Shown in pieces: positions 56,620 through 64,000 of a stretch of 64,000 nt of DNA. Source of the DNA: Paludibacter sp. Its GTDB lineage: Bacteria; Bacteroidota; Bacteroidia; Bacteroidales; Paludibacteraceae. Below the pieces are notes generated by a model that was given only the letters and a program-made list of their open reading frames with translations, did no database searches and was not told where the DNA came from. The DNA is taken from positions 1 through 64,000 of the forward strand of contig JANJVQ010000007.1 of NCBI GenBank assembly GCA_024710005.1, given 5' to 3'. Position 1 is the stretch's first letter, and the number at the start of each line of letters is the position of its first letter. Made by a program: the position numbers and the translations under genes.

Positions 56620-57294
56620 ATGACTGTACGCAAACACATTCCAAATTTCATCACCATGCTCAACCTGTTTACAGGAAGCGTGGCGGTGTATTATGCTTTC
56701 AATGGAAATTTCACCGTATCCTTTTTTGCCATCCTGATTGCCGGTTTATTCGATTTTCTCGACGGCCTTGCTGCCCGTGCATTAAAAGCCTACTCGCCCA
56801 TGGGTAAGGAACTGGATTCTTTGGCTGATGTCATCAGTTTCGGACTTGCTCCCGGCGTTATCGTTTTTTCATTAGTCGAACAAAGTCAACTTCCGGAATG
56901 GCTTAAGTTTGCCGGATTCATTATTCCGGTATTTTCAGCATTAAGGCTGGCGAAGTTTAATATCGACGAAAATCAGACGACTTCTTTCATCGGACTGCCA
57001 ACCCCCGCCAATGCCATATTCTGGGCAGGGATGGGCTATTCATTCTCAGCATGGTTGATCGTTAATCCGTTGCTAACAATAGCGTTAACAATTGTCCTGA
57101 GCGGATTGCTTGTATCAAAACTTCCGATGTTCTCTCTTAAATTCAAGAGTCTGAAATGGAATCAAAACAGGATGCAATATATCTTTTTAGCGGGGTGCGT
57201 CTTATTGTTAATCGTATTTGGCTGGGACGCTTTTGCCCTCATTATTGGATGGTATATTCTTGGTTCTGCCATTTTATCCCCCCTATTGAAGTGA
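56620..57294 (+). CDS. pssA: CDP-diacylglycerol--serine O-phosphatidyltransferase
   Basis: The enzyme makes phosphatidylserine from CDP-diacylglycerol and serine, the route to phosphatidylethanolamine. The 224-residue membrane protein has the CDP-alcohol transferase motif with Asp45, Asp48, Gly49, Ala52-Arg53, Gly62, Asp66 and Asp70. About six or seven hydrophobic segments follow. It begins the base after the dtd stop and converges with the DCC gene. Confidence 0.9.
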   Translation: MTVRKHIPNFITMLNLFTGSVAVYYAFNGNFTVSFFAILIAGLFDFLDGLAARALKAYSPMGKELDSLADVISFGLAPGVIVFSLVEQSQLPEWLKFAGFIIPVFSALRLAKFNIDENQTTSFIGLPTPANAIFWAGMGYSFSAWLIVNPLLTIALTIVLSGLLVSKLPMFSLKFKSLKWNQNRMQYIFLAGCVLLLIVFGWDAFALIIGWYILGSAILSPLLK

Positions 57295-57328
57295 TAAATC
57301 ACCTTATAATTAAGGTATTTGTTTCCAA

Positions 57329-57736
57329 TCAGTTCAAAAACCTTTCTTTAACACCGGGAGAAGGAATCATACAGGAACTTCTCTTTCCAAATATCCGGTA
57401 TCTTATTTTTGTAATCTGATGATATATAAAATCTCTGATTGGTGTCGGAATATAAATAAAGACATAAAAGAATCTCCAGACTCCGCCTAAATCTTTTAAA
57501 ATATGCAAAGCAGCTGATGATTTGTCTAAACATTGCTTTCCGGAGATATAAATTAAGGTATTGAGATCTGTTGAGGAAATACCATATTTCTTCAATAGCA
57601 TTTGTCCGCTTTCTGATTGAAGTGCCGCAAATCTGAACCTCTTTCCCGAGTCTCTTTTGATAATAAAATTAACGATTCCTATACATAAGTTGCACACTCC
57701 ATCGAACAAAAGAATATGAGATTCAGCAGGACTCAT
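57329..57736 (-). CDS. DCC family thiol-disulfide-type protein (DUF393)
   Basis: The 135-residue protein has the family motif with FDGVCNLC (D-x-x-C-x-x-C) near the N-terminus, the FAALQSESG segment and a C-terminal YRIFGKR region. DUF393 proteins resemble thioredoxins and are predicted redox proteins, without proven substrates. It is upstream-adjacent to none of its strand neighbours functionally; thiL starts over 1 kb away in the same direction. Confidence 0.85.
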   Translation of the reverse strand: MSPAESHILLFDGVCNLCIGIVNFIIKRDSGKRFRFAALQSESGQMLLKKYGISSTDLNTLIYISGKQCLDKSSAALHILKDLGGVWRFFYVFIYIPTPIRDFIYHQITKIRYRIFGKRSSCMIPSPGVKERFLN

Positions 57737-57768
57737 TGGTATAATGCTGTTGGGAATTTATATGGAAT

Positions 57769-58794
57769 TTATTGCAATGAATTCCAACCCTGGGCTTTCA
57801 GGGCAATTTCTTCACCTTCACGGCCAATCAGATTCAGTCCGAGTTCCGGTTTGGTCATGTGACCGATGATGCCGACACCTTCCATGGCAATAATCTTTTC
57901 GTAATCATCAATCGAAGCTGTGAAAAGCAATTCATAATCCTCTCCACCGTTTAATGCAGCCATAACGATGCTCATATTCAGCTCCTCCGCCATCACCACT
58001 GCCTGATAATTGATGGGTATTTTATCTTCATAAATCCGGCAGCCAGTATTACTTTGCGTACAAATATGAATCAACTCAGAGGAAAGTCCATCGGAAATAT
58101 CCATCATGGCAGTTGGTACAACTCCCTTATTTGCAAGTGCCTCTATAATATCCTTGCGGGCTTCGGGTTTTAGTTGCCGTTGTAAAATATAATCTTTTCC
58201 ATCGAAATCAGGCTGTGATTCCGCATTCGCTGAGAAAACAATCTTCTCCCTTTCAAGCAATTGCAAACCCATATAAGCAGATCCCAAATCTCCGGACACA
58301 CAAATGAGATCATTCGCTTTAGCGCCATTACGATACACTACTTTGTCCTTTTCACCTTCGCCAATGCAGGTGATGCTGATGGTTAAACCAGTCAGCGAAG
58401 CAGAAGTATCGCCCCCGATTAAATCAACCCCGTAATGCTGGCAAGCCAGTTCAATTCCATCGTAAATCTGCGTTAAATCTTCAACAGAAAAGCGTTTCGA
58501 CACCCCGATAGAAACCGTAATTTGTTTCGGCTGACCATTCATGGCGTAAATATCTGAGAAATTTACCACAGCAGCTTTGTAGCCCAGGTGTTTCAGCGGA
58601 GTATAAACCAAATCGAAATGAATGCCCTCGAGCAACAGATCTGTGGTAACAAGCACCTGTTTGTCTTTGTATTCAAGCACAGCGGCATCGTCTCCGACAC
58701 CTTTTAAAGTGGTTGAGTTTTTGATGGAAAACTTTTCGGTCAGGTGTTTAATCAGTCCGAACTCACCTAATGTAGATATTTCTGTTCTTTGCAT
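57769..58794 (-). CDS. thiL: Thiamine-monophosphate kinase
   Basis: ThiL phosphorylates thiamine monophosphate to the active diphosphate. The protein has 341 residues from the ATG at 58794, whose TGATG overlaps the rpiB stop; an ATG six bases earlier would add two residues. Conserved are GVGDDAAVL, the metal-binding Asp (DLLLEGIHFD), NFSDIYAMNG, GGDTSAS and MDISDGLSSEL. It is coupled to rpiB. Confidence 0.92.
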   Translation of the reverse strand: MQRTEISTLGEFGLIKHLTEKFSIKNSTTLKGVGDDAAVLEYKDKQVLVTTDLLLEGIHFDLVYTPLKHLGYKAAVVNFSDIYAMNGQPKQITVSIGVSKRFSVEDLTQIYDGIELACQHYGVDLIGGDTSASLTGLTISITCIGEGEKDKVVYRNGAKANDLICVSGDLGSAYMGLQLLEREKIVFSANAESQPDFDGKDYILQRQLKPEARKDIIEALANKGVVPTAMMDISDGLSSELIHICTQSNTGCRIYEDKIPINYQAVVMAEELNMSIVMAALNGGEDYELLFTASIDDYEKIIAMEGVGIIGHMTKPELGLNLIGREGEEIALKAQGWNSLQ

Positions 58795-59243
58795 CAGCAT
58801 GAAATTTTATCGATTCGTCTTTGGTGTCTTCCTCCTTCAAAATCAGTAGAAAAAAATACATCCACCATTTCACAGGCCTCTTCGAAAGAGACAAAACGGG
58901 CAGGCAGCGAGAGCACATTAGCATTGTTATGCAAACGGGCAAGCCGGGCGATCTCGGGAGTCCAGCACAGTGCCGCACGTATTCCGGCGTGCTTATTAAC
59001 CGTCATACTAATTCCATTCCCGGTTCCACAAATTGAAATACCAAAGTCATAATCTTGATTTTCTACTGCAGAAGCCATGGGATGTGCATAGTCGGGATAA
59101 TCTGAACTTTCCGCCGTAAAAGCGCCGAAATCTTTCAACTCTTTCACATTTTTTGAATTTATAAATTCAATTAATCTGATTTTCAGTTCATATCCCGCAT
59201 GATCGCTGCAAATGGCTATTTTCAATTCATCAATTGATTTCAT
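58794..59243 (-). CDS. rpiB: Ribose 5-phosphate isomerase B
   Basis: RpiB interconverts ribulose and ribose 5-phosphate. The 149-residue protein has SDHAGYELK, DFGAFTAESSDYPDYAHPMA with the catalytic-site region, GTGNGISMTVNKHAGIRAALC and DVFFSTDFEGGRHQRRID. The active-site Cys of many RpiB enzymes appears in GISICGTGNG. It overlaps thiL by one to three bases. Confidence 0.93.
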   Translation of the reverse strand: MKSIDELKIAICSDHAGYELKIRLIEFINSKNVKELKDFGAFTAESSDYPDYAHPMASAVENQDYDFGISICGTGNGISMTVNKHAGIRAALCWTPEIARLARLHNNANVLSLPARFVSFEEACEMVDVFFSTDFEGGRHQRRIDKISC

Positions 59244-59284
59244 GGATTTTCAGTTTTATCATTGCCAAATCCGGCACTGTTATT

Positions 59285-60436
59285 TTATGCAAATAAATTT
59301 ACTTCTTCTTTCGTAATCGGATTTCCTCCGAGGATAATCAGTCTTTCTACAACATTTCTCAACTCCCGAATGTTCCCGTTCCAATTTTTTTGTTGCAATA
59401 AAACAACTGCACTGTCCTCAAATCTTTTCAGTTGCGTTCCCTGTTCGGTACATATCAGTTCCGCAAAATGCTCTACCAGCAATGGAATATCTTCTTTCCT
59501 GTCGTCCAAATCCGGCACATGAATGGGTATGACATTCAGTCGATGATATAAATCTTCTCTGAAATTTCCTTTTTCAATCTCGGCTTTTAGATTTTTATTC
59601 GTCGCCGCAAAGACCCGCACATTTACTTTGATGCTTTTATCACTCCCAACGCGTGTCAACTCGTTTTCCTGCAACACGCGAAGCACTTTCGTTTGTGCCG
59701 ACAGACTCATATCTCCAATTTCGTCTAAGAAGATTGTCCCGCCATCGGCCTGTTCGAACTTACCGATGCGCTGCTTTATGGCTGATGTAAATGATCCCTT
59801 TTCATGCCCGAACAACTCGCTTTCAATAAGCTCCGAAGGAATCGCAGCACAGTTCACCTCGACAAAAGGAGCGCCGACACGGTTGCTTTTTTCATAAAGC
59901 AGACGGGCGACAACCTCTTTTCCAGTGCCATTCGAACCGGTAATCAACACGCGGGCATCTGTTGGCGCCACCCGCTCGATCATTTCCCTGACTTTCTGTA
60001 TGGCTGGCGACTGACCAATCATCTGATGTTTCGTTGCCACCTTTTTCTTCAATATCTTCGTTTCCGTTACGAGTGTACTTTTATCCAACGCATTTCTCAC
60101 GGTTATCAGGAGCCGATTGAGGTCAATCGGTTTTTCAATAAAATCGAAGGCTCCTTTTTTAATGCATTCCACTGCTGTTTCGATATTACCATGACCTGAA
60201 ATCATCACAACTGGTGCTTCCACCTCTTTTTCTTTCAATGCTGAAAGCAGTTCAATTCCATCCATCTCAGGCATCTTGATGTCCGAGAAAATCACATCAA
60301 ACAGCTGGTTACAAGCCATGTCGAGTCCCAGCTTCCCGTTTTCCGCCAACAACACCTGATGCTTTTCAAATTCAAGAATGTCCTTCAGTGTATTGCGGAT
60401 ACTTCGTTCGTCGTCGATGATTAGTATTTTTGCCAT
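59285..60436 (-). CDS. NtrC-type response regulator without Fis domain
   Basis: The 383-residue protein has a receiver domain (1-120, phospho-acceptor Asp52, Lys102) and an AAA+ sigma-54 activator domain (about 140-370; Walker A GSNGTGKE at 167-174, FLDEIGD as Walker B). The GAFTGA loop that contacts sigma-54 reads GSFTSA (214-219), and the protein stops at 383 without the usual C-terminal Fis helix-turn-helix. It lies between rpiB and purD; no histidine kinase gene adjoins. DNA binding, if any, must come from elsewhere. Confidence 0.88.
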   Translation of the reverse strand: MAKILIIDDERSIRNTLKDILEFEKHQVLLAENGKLGLDMACNQLFDVIFSDIKMPEMDGIELLSALKEKEVEAPVVMISGHGNIETAVECIKKGAFDFIEKPIDLNRLLITVRNALDKSTLVTETKILKKKVATKHQMIGQSPAIQKVREMIERVAPTDARVLITGSNGTGKEVVARLLYEKSNRVGAPFVEVNCAAIPSELIESELFGHEKGSFTSAIKQRIGKFEQADGGTIFLDEIGDMSLSAQTKVLRVLQENELTRVGSDKSIKVNVRVFAATNKNLKAEIEKGNFREDLYHRLNVIPIHVPDLDDRKEDIPLLVEHFAELICTEQGTQLKRFEDSAVVLLQQKNWNGNIRELRNVVERLIILGGNPITKEEVNLFA

Positions 60437-60452
60437 GATTCAGCTTTGCCTT

Positions 60453-61721
60453 TTATAAATCAAATCCAATATCCGATCTGAAGTACTTCTTATCGTAGTC
60501 AATCTGTTTTGCATTCTTAAATGATTGAGCAAGCGCTTCTTCCTTCGTTTTTCCGTAAGAGCTGATTGCCATTACACGTCCTCCCGAAGTAACTATATTC
60601 CCGTCTTTGGATGCTGTGCCCGCGTGAAAGACAATGCTACCTTCAACTTTTTCCAGACCTGAAATTATTTTCCCTTTTTCATAATCCTCCGGGTACCCTC
60701 CGGAAACAAGCATCACTGTTACGGCTGCGCGTTCATCAAATTCAACTGTTTTCTCGTTCAGATTGCCTTCTGCAACACCTTTCAACAAATCTACAAAATC
60801 CGATTTCAATCGCAACATCACCACCTCTGTTTCCGGGTCACCCATACGGGCATTATACTCGATTACATAAGGTTCATTACCCACTTTTATCAGTCCGAAG
60901 AAAATAAAACCTTTGTAGATGATTCCTTCACTGTATAATCCTTCAACCGTTGGTTTGATAATGCGTTCTTCTACCTTTTGCATGAAAATTTCATCAGCAA
61001 AAGGAACCGGCGAAACAGCCCCCATACCACCTGTATTCAGACCCTTATCCCCTTCTCCGATGCGTTTGTAATCTTTTGCTTCCGGTAGAATCTGATAATG
61101 TTTCCCATCCGTGATCACAAACACAGAACATTCAATTCCGGAGAGAAACTCTTCTATCACCACCGTTTTACTGGCAGCACCGAATTTCCCATCAAGCATG
61201 TGCTTTAATTCCGCAATCGTTTCATCCAGATCATTCAAGATGAGCACTCCTTTTCCCGCAGCCAATCCATCCGCTTTCAACACATAAGGCGCTTGCATCG
61301 TTTTCAGGAAGTCAACACCTTCCTGTAAATTCATACTGGTTACACTCAGGTATTTTGCAGTTGGGATATTATGTCTGAACATAAATTGCTTGGAAAAGTC
61401 CTTGCTGCCTTCAAGCTGAGCACCAATTTTATCCGGTCCAATCACTGGAATATCCATCAAATTTTCATCCGCTCTAAAAAAATCAACAACACCTTTCACC
61501 AACGGATCTTCCGGTCCAACTACCACCATGTCGACGGCATTTTCCAATACAAGCTTTTTTATCGCTGGAAAATCATCCGCAGAAACAGGTATATTTGTCC
61601 CCAAAGTTGCCGTACCGGGATTTCCCGGAGCAATAAATAATTTGTTTAATGCCGGACTCTGAGCCATTTTCCAGGCAAGCGCATGTTCACGTCCTCCTGA
61701 ACCGAGAAGTAGTATATTCAT
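60453..61721 (-). CDS. purD: Phosphoribosylamine--glycine ligase
   Basis: PurD makes glycinamide ribonucleotide in purine synthesis. The 422-residue protein has the N-terminal [14 protein letters not shown], the ATP-grasp loops [11 protein letters not shown] and [12 protein letters not shown], the metal-binding [12 protein letters not shown] and C-terminal [12 protein letters not shown]. The start is the ATG at 61721. It has a promoter at 61744-61774 and is followed after 16 bases by the NtrC-like gene. Confidence 0.96.
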   Translation of the reverse strand: MNILLLGSGGREHALAWKMAQSPALNKLFIAPGNPGTATLGTNIPVSADDFPAIKKLVLENAVDMVVVGPEDPLVKGVVDFFRADENLMDIPVIGPDKIGAQLEGSKDFSKQFMFRHNIPTAKYLSVTSMNLQEGVDFLKTMQAPYVLKADGLAAGKGVLILNDLDETIAELKHMLDGKFGAASKTVVIEEFLSGIECSVFVITDGKHYQILPEAKDYKRIGEGDKGLNTGGMGAVSPVPFADEIFMQKVEERIIKPTVEGLYSEGIIYKGFIFFGLIKVGNEPYVIEYNARMGDPETEVVMLRLKSDFVDLLKGVAEGNLNEKTVEFDERAAVTVMLVSGGYPEDYEKGKIISGLEKVEGSIVFHAGTASKDGNIVTSGGRVMAISSYGKTKEEALAQSFKNAKQIDYDKKYFRSDIGFDL

Positions 61722-61743
61722 GTTGGTTATTTGATTTTGAACA

Positions 61744-61774
61744 CAAAAGTAATATTTTATCGGGGCATTTACAA
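61744..61774 (-). promoter_or_regulatory. Promoter of purD
   Basis: On the minus strand TTG (61772-61774), 20 bases, TACTTTTG (61744-61751) match the consensus. The leader is about 20 bases. Confidence 0.6.
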
Positions 61775-61848
61775 TTTTGTGTTATATATAACCATCAAAA
61801 TCCGATTCTTAAAAAGTTGAACTTCCCAACAGTACAGCCGGAGCAGAA

Positions 61849-62358
61849 CTAATTGAAATTATTGTTATCCAGACATTCCTTGTGTACGAATTCTTTCCAG
61901 TCTTTCATATTTAAACCTGTTTTTTGCTTAACAGCCCTTTTCATAGTATCAATAGAACCAAATCCGCATTTCTCAGCAAGCTCCTTTTGTGAGACCTTAC
62001 CTTCCTCAATCAATGTTTCTTTTACCTCATTTAGCCGAAACTGATTGATATACGTACAAAAGTTCTGATTGTAAAAAATATTTATTGAGGTGGAAACATA
62101 AGTACGATTTGTTCCTAACATCTCGGCAACATCATTAATTGACAATTCCGGATTTGTGTACATTTTCTTTTCTTTTAAAATCAAATCCAGCTTTTCTGCA
62201 ATCTCCCGAAGCTGCTCGATTTTAAGCCTTGGGCTATTCTCATTAGATTTATTCTTTTGAAGAGTTTGCCTCATCTTCTTATTCCTATTCCGGAGAATAA
62301 CCAACAATGAAGTAAATAAAAGGGTTAAGGCGACAGTAAATTGAACTGATTGTAACAT
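61849..62358 (-). CDS. Membrane-anchored AraC-type helix-turn-helix protein
   Basis: The 169-residue protein starts with a hydrophobic segment (about 7-24: FTVALTLLFTSLLVILR), then a basic linker (KKMRQTLQKNK), and an AraC-type double helix-turn-helix (about 70-160: LSINDVAEMLGTNRTYVSTSIN and VSQKELAEKCGFGSIDTMKRAVKQKTG). Such C-termini are common in Bacteroidota hybrid regulators; here the sensory part is missing. It may be a truncated or solitary membrane-bound regulator. Targets unknown. Confidence 0.8.
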   Translation of the reverse strand: MLQSVQFTVALTLLFTSLLVILRNRNKKMRQTLQKNKSNENSPRLKIEQLREIAEKLDLILKEKKMYTNPELSINDVAEMLGTNRTYVSTSINIFYNQNFCTYINQFRLNEVKETLIEEGKVSQKELAEKCGFGSIDTMKRAVKQKTGLNMKDWKEFVHKECLDNNNFN

Positions 62359-62444
62359 AAACAGGATAGCTTTACAGAGATTAAACTAAGATCTTTTAAA
62401 CAAACGAAATAGTATTTCAATTTTTATTTTCCGCACAAAATTAA

Positions 62445-62452
62445 TACATTTG
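62445..62452 (+). promoter_or_regulatory. -7 box upstream of the ECF sigma gene
   Basis: TACATTTG matches TAnnTTTG but lies 160 bases before the ATG at 62612. It might alternatively be fortuitous. An ECF sigma often transcribes its own gene, and that promoter would look different; no other candidate was recognised. Confidence 0.35.
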
Positions 62453-62611
62453 TGTAAATTATTAATCAATCTACAATTTTCAATGTCATATTTTTACTTT
62501 TTGCCTGTATTTTTTTACAGTTTACACGGAAATACATAAGTCGGAGTCTTCAATAAAAAAATATTTCAGTCCTGATGTAAGAAATCCGGACCATATCCGT
62601 CATAGTAGTGT

Positions 62612-63130
62612 ATGGAAAAAACACAATTTACAGCTCAAATATTATCCTTGACAGACAAACTGTTCCGGCTCGCTAAATCAATGTTGCGAAACGAGGATGC
62701 AGCGCGTGATGCTGTTCAGGATTTGAATTTAAAATTGTGGGAAAAAAGAACTCAGTTGAATCAGGTAGAAAATATACCGGCTTTTGTAATGCGTTCGATG
62801 CGAAATCAATGCCTGGATGCAATCAGAAAAAAAACCGAAAACAATGAGTTACCAACAGAAATTGTATATGATGATTTAACTCCATACGAACGTACGGAAC
62901 AAAAGGATATGGCAAAAAGGGTGTGTCACATGATTGACAGTCTTCCCGAATTGCAACGAACAATTATCAGGATGAGGGATGTAGAAGGTATGGATCTAAA
63001 AGATATAGCTTTTGTAACAGGGATCAGTGAAAATGCAGTAAGCGTGAACCTATCGAGGGCGAGACAAAAAATCAGAGATCAACTTTTAAAAGAAACTAAA
63101 CTTGTGGAGGAAAAAACATGGAATACCTGA
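62612..63130 (+). CDS. ECF-type RNA polymerase sigma factor
   Basis: The 172-residue protein has sigma region 2 (about 10-75: KLFRLAKSMLRNEDAARDAVQDLNLKLWE in pieces) and region 4 (about 110-160: LPELQRTIIRMRDVEGMDLKDIAFVTG, ENAVSVNLSRARQKIR). It should direct polymerase to a small regulon. Its end overlaps the next gene by 13 bases, so the membrane protein is co-translated. Confidence 0.92.
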   Translation: MEKTQFTAQILSLTDKLFRLAKSMLRNEDAARDAVQDLNLKLWEKRTQLNQVENIPAFVMRSMRNQCLDAIRKKTENNELPTEIVYDDLTPYERTEQKDMAKRVCHMIDSLPELQRTIIRMRDVEGMDLKDIAFVTGISENAVSVNLSRARQKIRDQLLKETKLVEEKTWNT

Positions 63131-63621
63131 ATAAAATTTTAGACAAATATTTTAACGGTGAAACATCCGTTGATGAGGAAAATATTCTGAAACTCTATTT
63201 CAAATCAGATCAGGTCGCTGCTGAACATCTGGCTTACAAGCCCCTGTTTGATGCTTTCAAAATCGAAGCCTCTGAAACAATGGCAATCAAACAGCAAAGT
63301 AAACCCCGGCCATTCTTCCTCCAACAGTGGATATATGCCGGTAGTGGAGTGGCAGCCGCTGTTTTACTGGCATTATGGCTTTTCGGCTCACCTCTTTTTC
63401 AGGGGGATTATGCAATTGTAAACGGGACACGCATCAATGACCATGAACTGGCACTACAGATTGCTCAATCAAAGATTAACAAAGTGAGACAAATACTGGG
63501 AGACAAACTACAACCGCTTGAAAGCATTCAAACCGTAAAAAACAGTTTGAAACCAGCAAAAAAAATGGGCGAAATTAAAACTGAAATCAACAACATCAAA
63601 CAAATGCTTATCCTCGAATAA
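63118..63621 (+). CDS. Putative membrane anti-sigma factor
   Basis: The 167-residue protein has a single membrane segment (about 70-90: WIYAGSGVAAAVLLALWLFG) with an N-terminal cytoplasmic part (MEYLNKILDKYFNGETSVDEENILKLYF) and a C-terminal outside part. This topology and the overlap with the sigma gene fit an anti-sigma factor. There is no recognisable zinc-binding HxxxCxxC. It is followed after 57 bases by the DUF4252 gene. Confidence 0.78.
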   Translation: MEYLNKILDKYFNGETSVDEENILKLYFKSDQVAAEHLAYKPLFDAFKIEASETMAIKQQSKPRPFFLQQWIYAGSGVAAAVLLALWLFGSPLFQGDYAIVNGTRINDHELALQIAQSKINKVRQILGDKLQPLESIQTVKNSLKPAKKMGEIKTEINNIKQMLILE

Positions 63622-63678
63622 CAAACATATAACAGCAAATAAATATTGAACGATGAACGATTAAAAACAAACAACAAT

Positions 63679-64000
63679 ATGAAAAAAACAATATTACTCC
63701 TTGTTACCCTGCTTTTTACGGCAATAACAATACAAGCACAATCCTTACAGAAGTTTTTCGATAAATATGCCGACGACGAACGATTTCAATATGTATCCAT
63801 CAATAAGGGTATGATTAATCTGGGTTCTATTGTTGGAGGTGTTTCTAAATCCGACCAAAAGAACCTTTCCAAATTAAACGGGTTAAAAATCCTAACCCTT
63901 GAAGCCGCATCGGAATCTGCCATCATGAAAAATATAATCAGAGAGATTGAACAAATTGTCTCAAACGGAAAATTTGAATCGGCTGTTGAAGTTCGGGACA
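63679..64000 (+). CDS. DUF4252 family protein, truncated by window end
   Basis: An ATG at 63679 opens a frame of 107 residues to the window edge. It has a signal peptide (about 1-20, MKKTILLLVTLLFTAITIQ then AQ) and the beginning of DUF4252 (FFDKYADDERFQYVSINKG, LKILTLEAAS). DUF4252 proteins often accompany ECF sigma and anti-sigma genes in Bacteroidota and are of unknown function. It continues beyond 64000. Confidence 0.85.
   Translation, partial: MKKTILLLVTLLFTAITIQAQSLQKFFDKYADDERFQYVSINKGMINLGSIVGGVSKSDQKNLSKLNGLKILTLEAASESAIMKNIIREIEQIVSNGKFESAVEVRD

Overview
The window looks like a chromosomal segment of a Bacteroidota bacterium, most likely order Bacteroidales and perhaps close to Paludibacter; the genus is inference. 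The signs are moderate GC, promoters of the form TTTG or TTG, 18-22 bases, TAnnTTTG, lipoproteins with short lipobox signals, and families typical of this phylum (DUF4296, DUF4292, DUF4252, CHU_C-like C-terminus, Wzi, TraR/DksA with a reduced zinc finger, FKBP lipoproteins). About 59 genes are supported, mostly housekeeping, with two accessory stretches.

Layout. 1-6170: a heptanucleotide array, then tig, clpP-clpX and recQ. 6207-11880: a TonB-plug/macroglobulin-type protein, then DUF4296 lipoprotein, lspA, DksA-like gene and metF on the minus strand. 12076-18925: a TetR-led efflux operon (TolC, lipoprotein HlyD, two ABC ATPases, two ABC-2 permeases), similar in plan to E. coli cecR-ybhGFSR. 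19072-24687: an accessory region with an HU-like gene, two tandem arrays of 21 and 22 bases, a type II restriction-modification pair resembling the Eco47II/Sau96I group, attC-like half sites, a DUF5131 relic, and a REP-associated tyrosine transposase (RAYT) whose own reading frame contains REP-like hairpins. 24820-26778: gyrB. 26802-35577: a surface polysaccharide locus with two Stealth phosphotransferases, two GT2 enzymes, an O-antigen ligase/polymerase, Wzi, an esterase and a GH16-like protein without its catalytic acids. 35766-48069: pckA, then dut, a TPR lipoprotein, DUF4292, an EnvC-like protein, parE, tadA, an AddA-like helicase-nuclease and gph. 48247-61721: trpS, an Lrp/AsnC regulator, four FKBP-related genes, a lamin-tail secreted protein, asd, mmcQ, dtd, pssA, a DCC protein, thiL, rpiB, an NtrC-like regulator without a Fis domain, and purD. 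61849-64000: a membrane-anchored AraC-type protein and an ECF sigma, putative anti-sigma and DUF4252 operon that leaves the window.

The most unusual content is the repeat landscape. Heptanucleotide arrays occur at 2-219, 12723-12757 and 55665-55728. Arrays of 21, 22 and 23 bases occur at 19831, 20261 and 48076; each unit carries a short inverted repeat and successive units tend to alternate between two variants. A degenerate 21-base array and four REP-like hairpins, three with GTAG at the foot, surround and enter the RAYT gene, where the 21-base period keeps the reading frame. The ABC ATPase pair is also notable: sequence defects are distributed so that only one of the two composite ATP sites should be competent.
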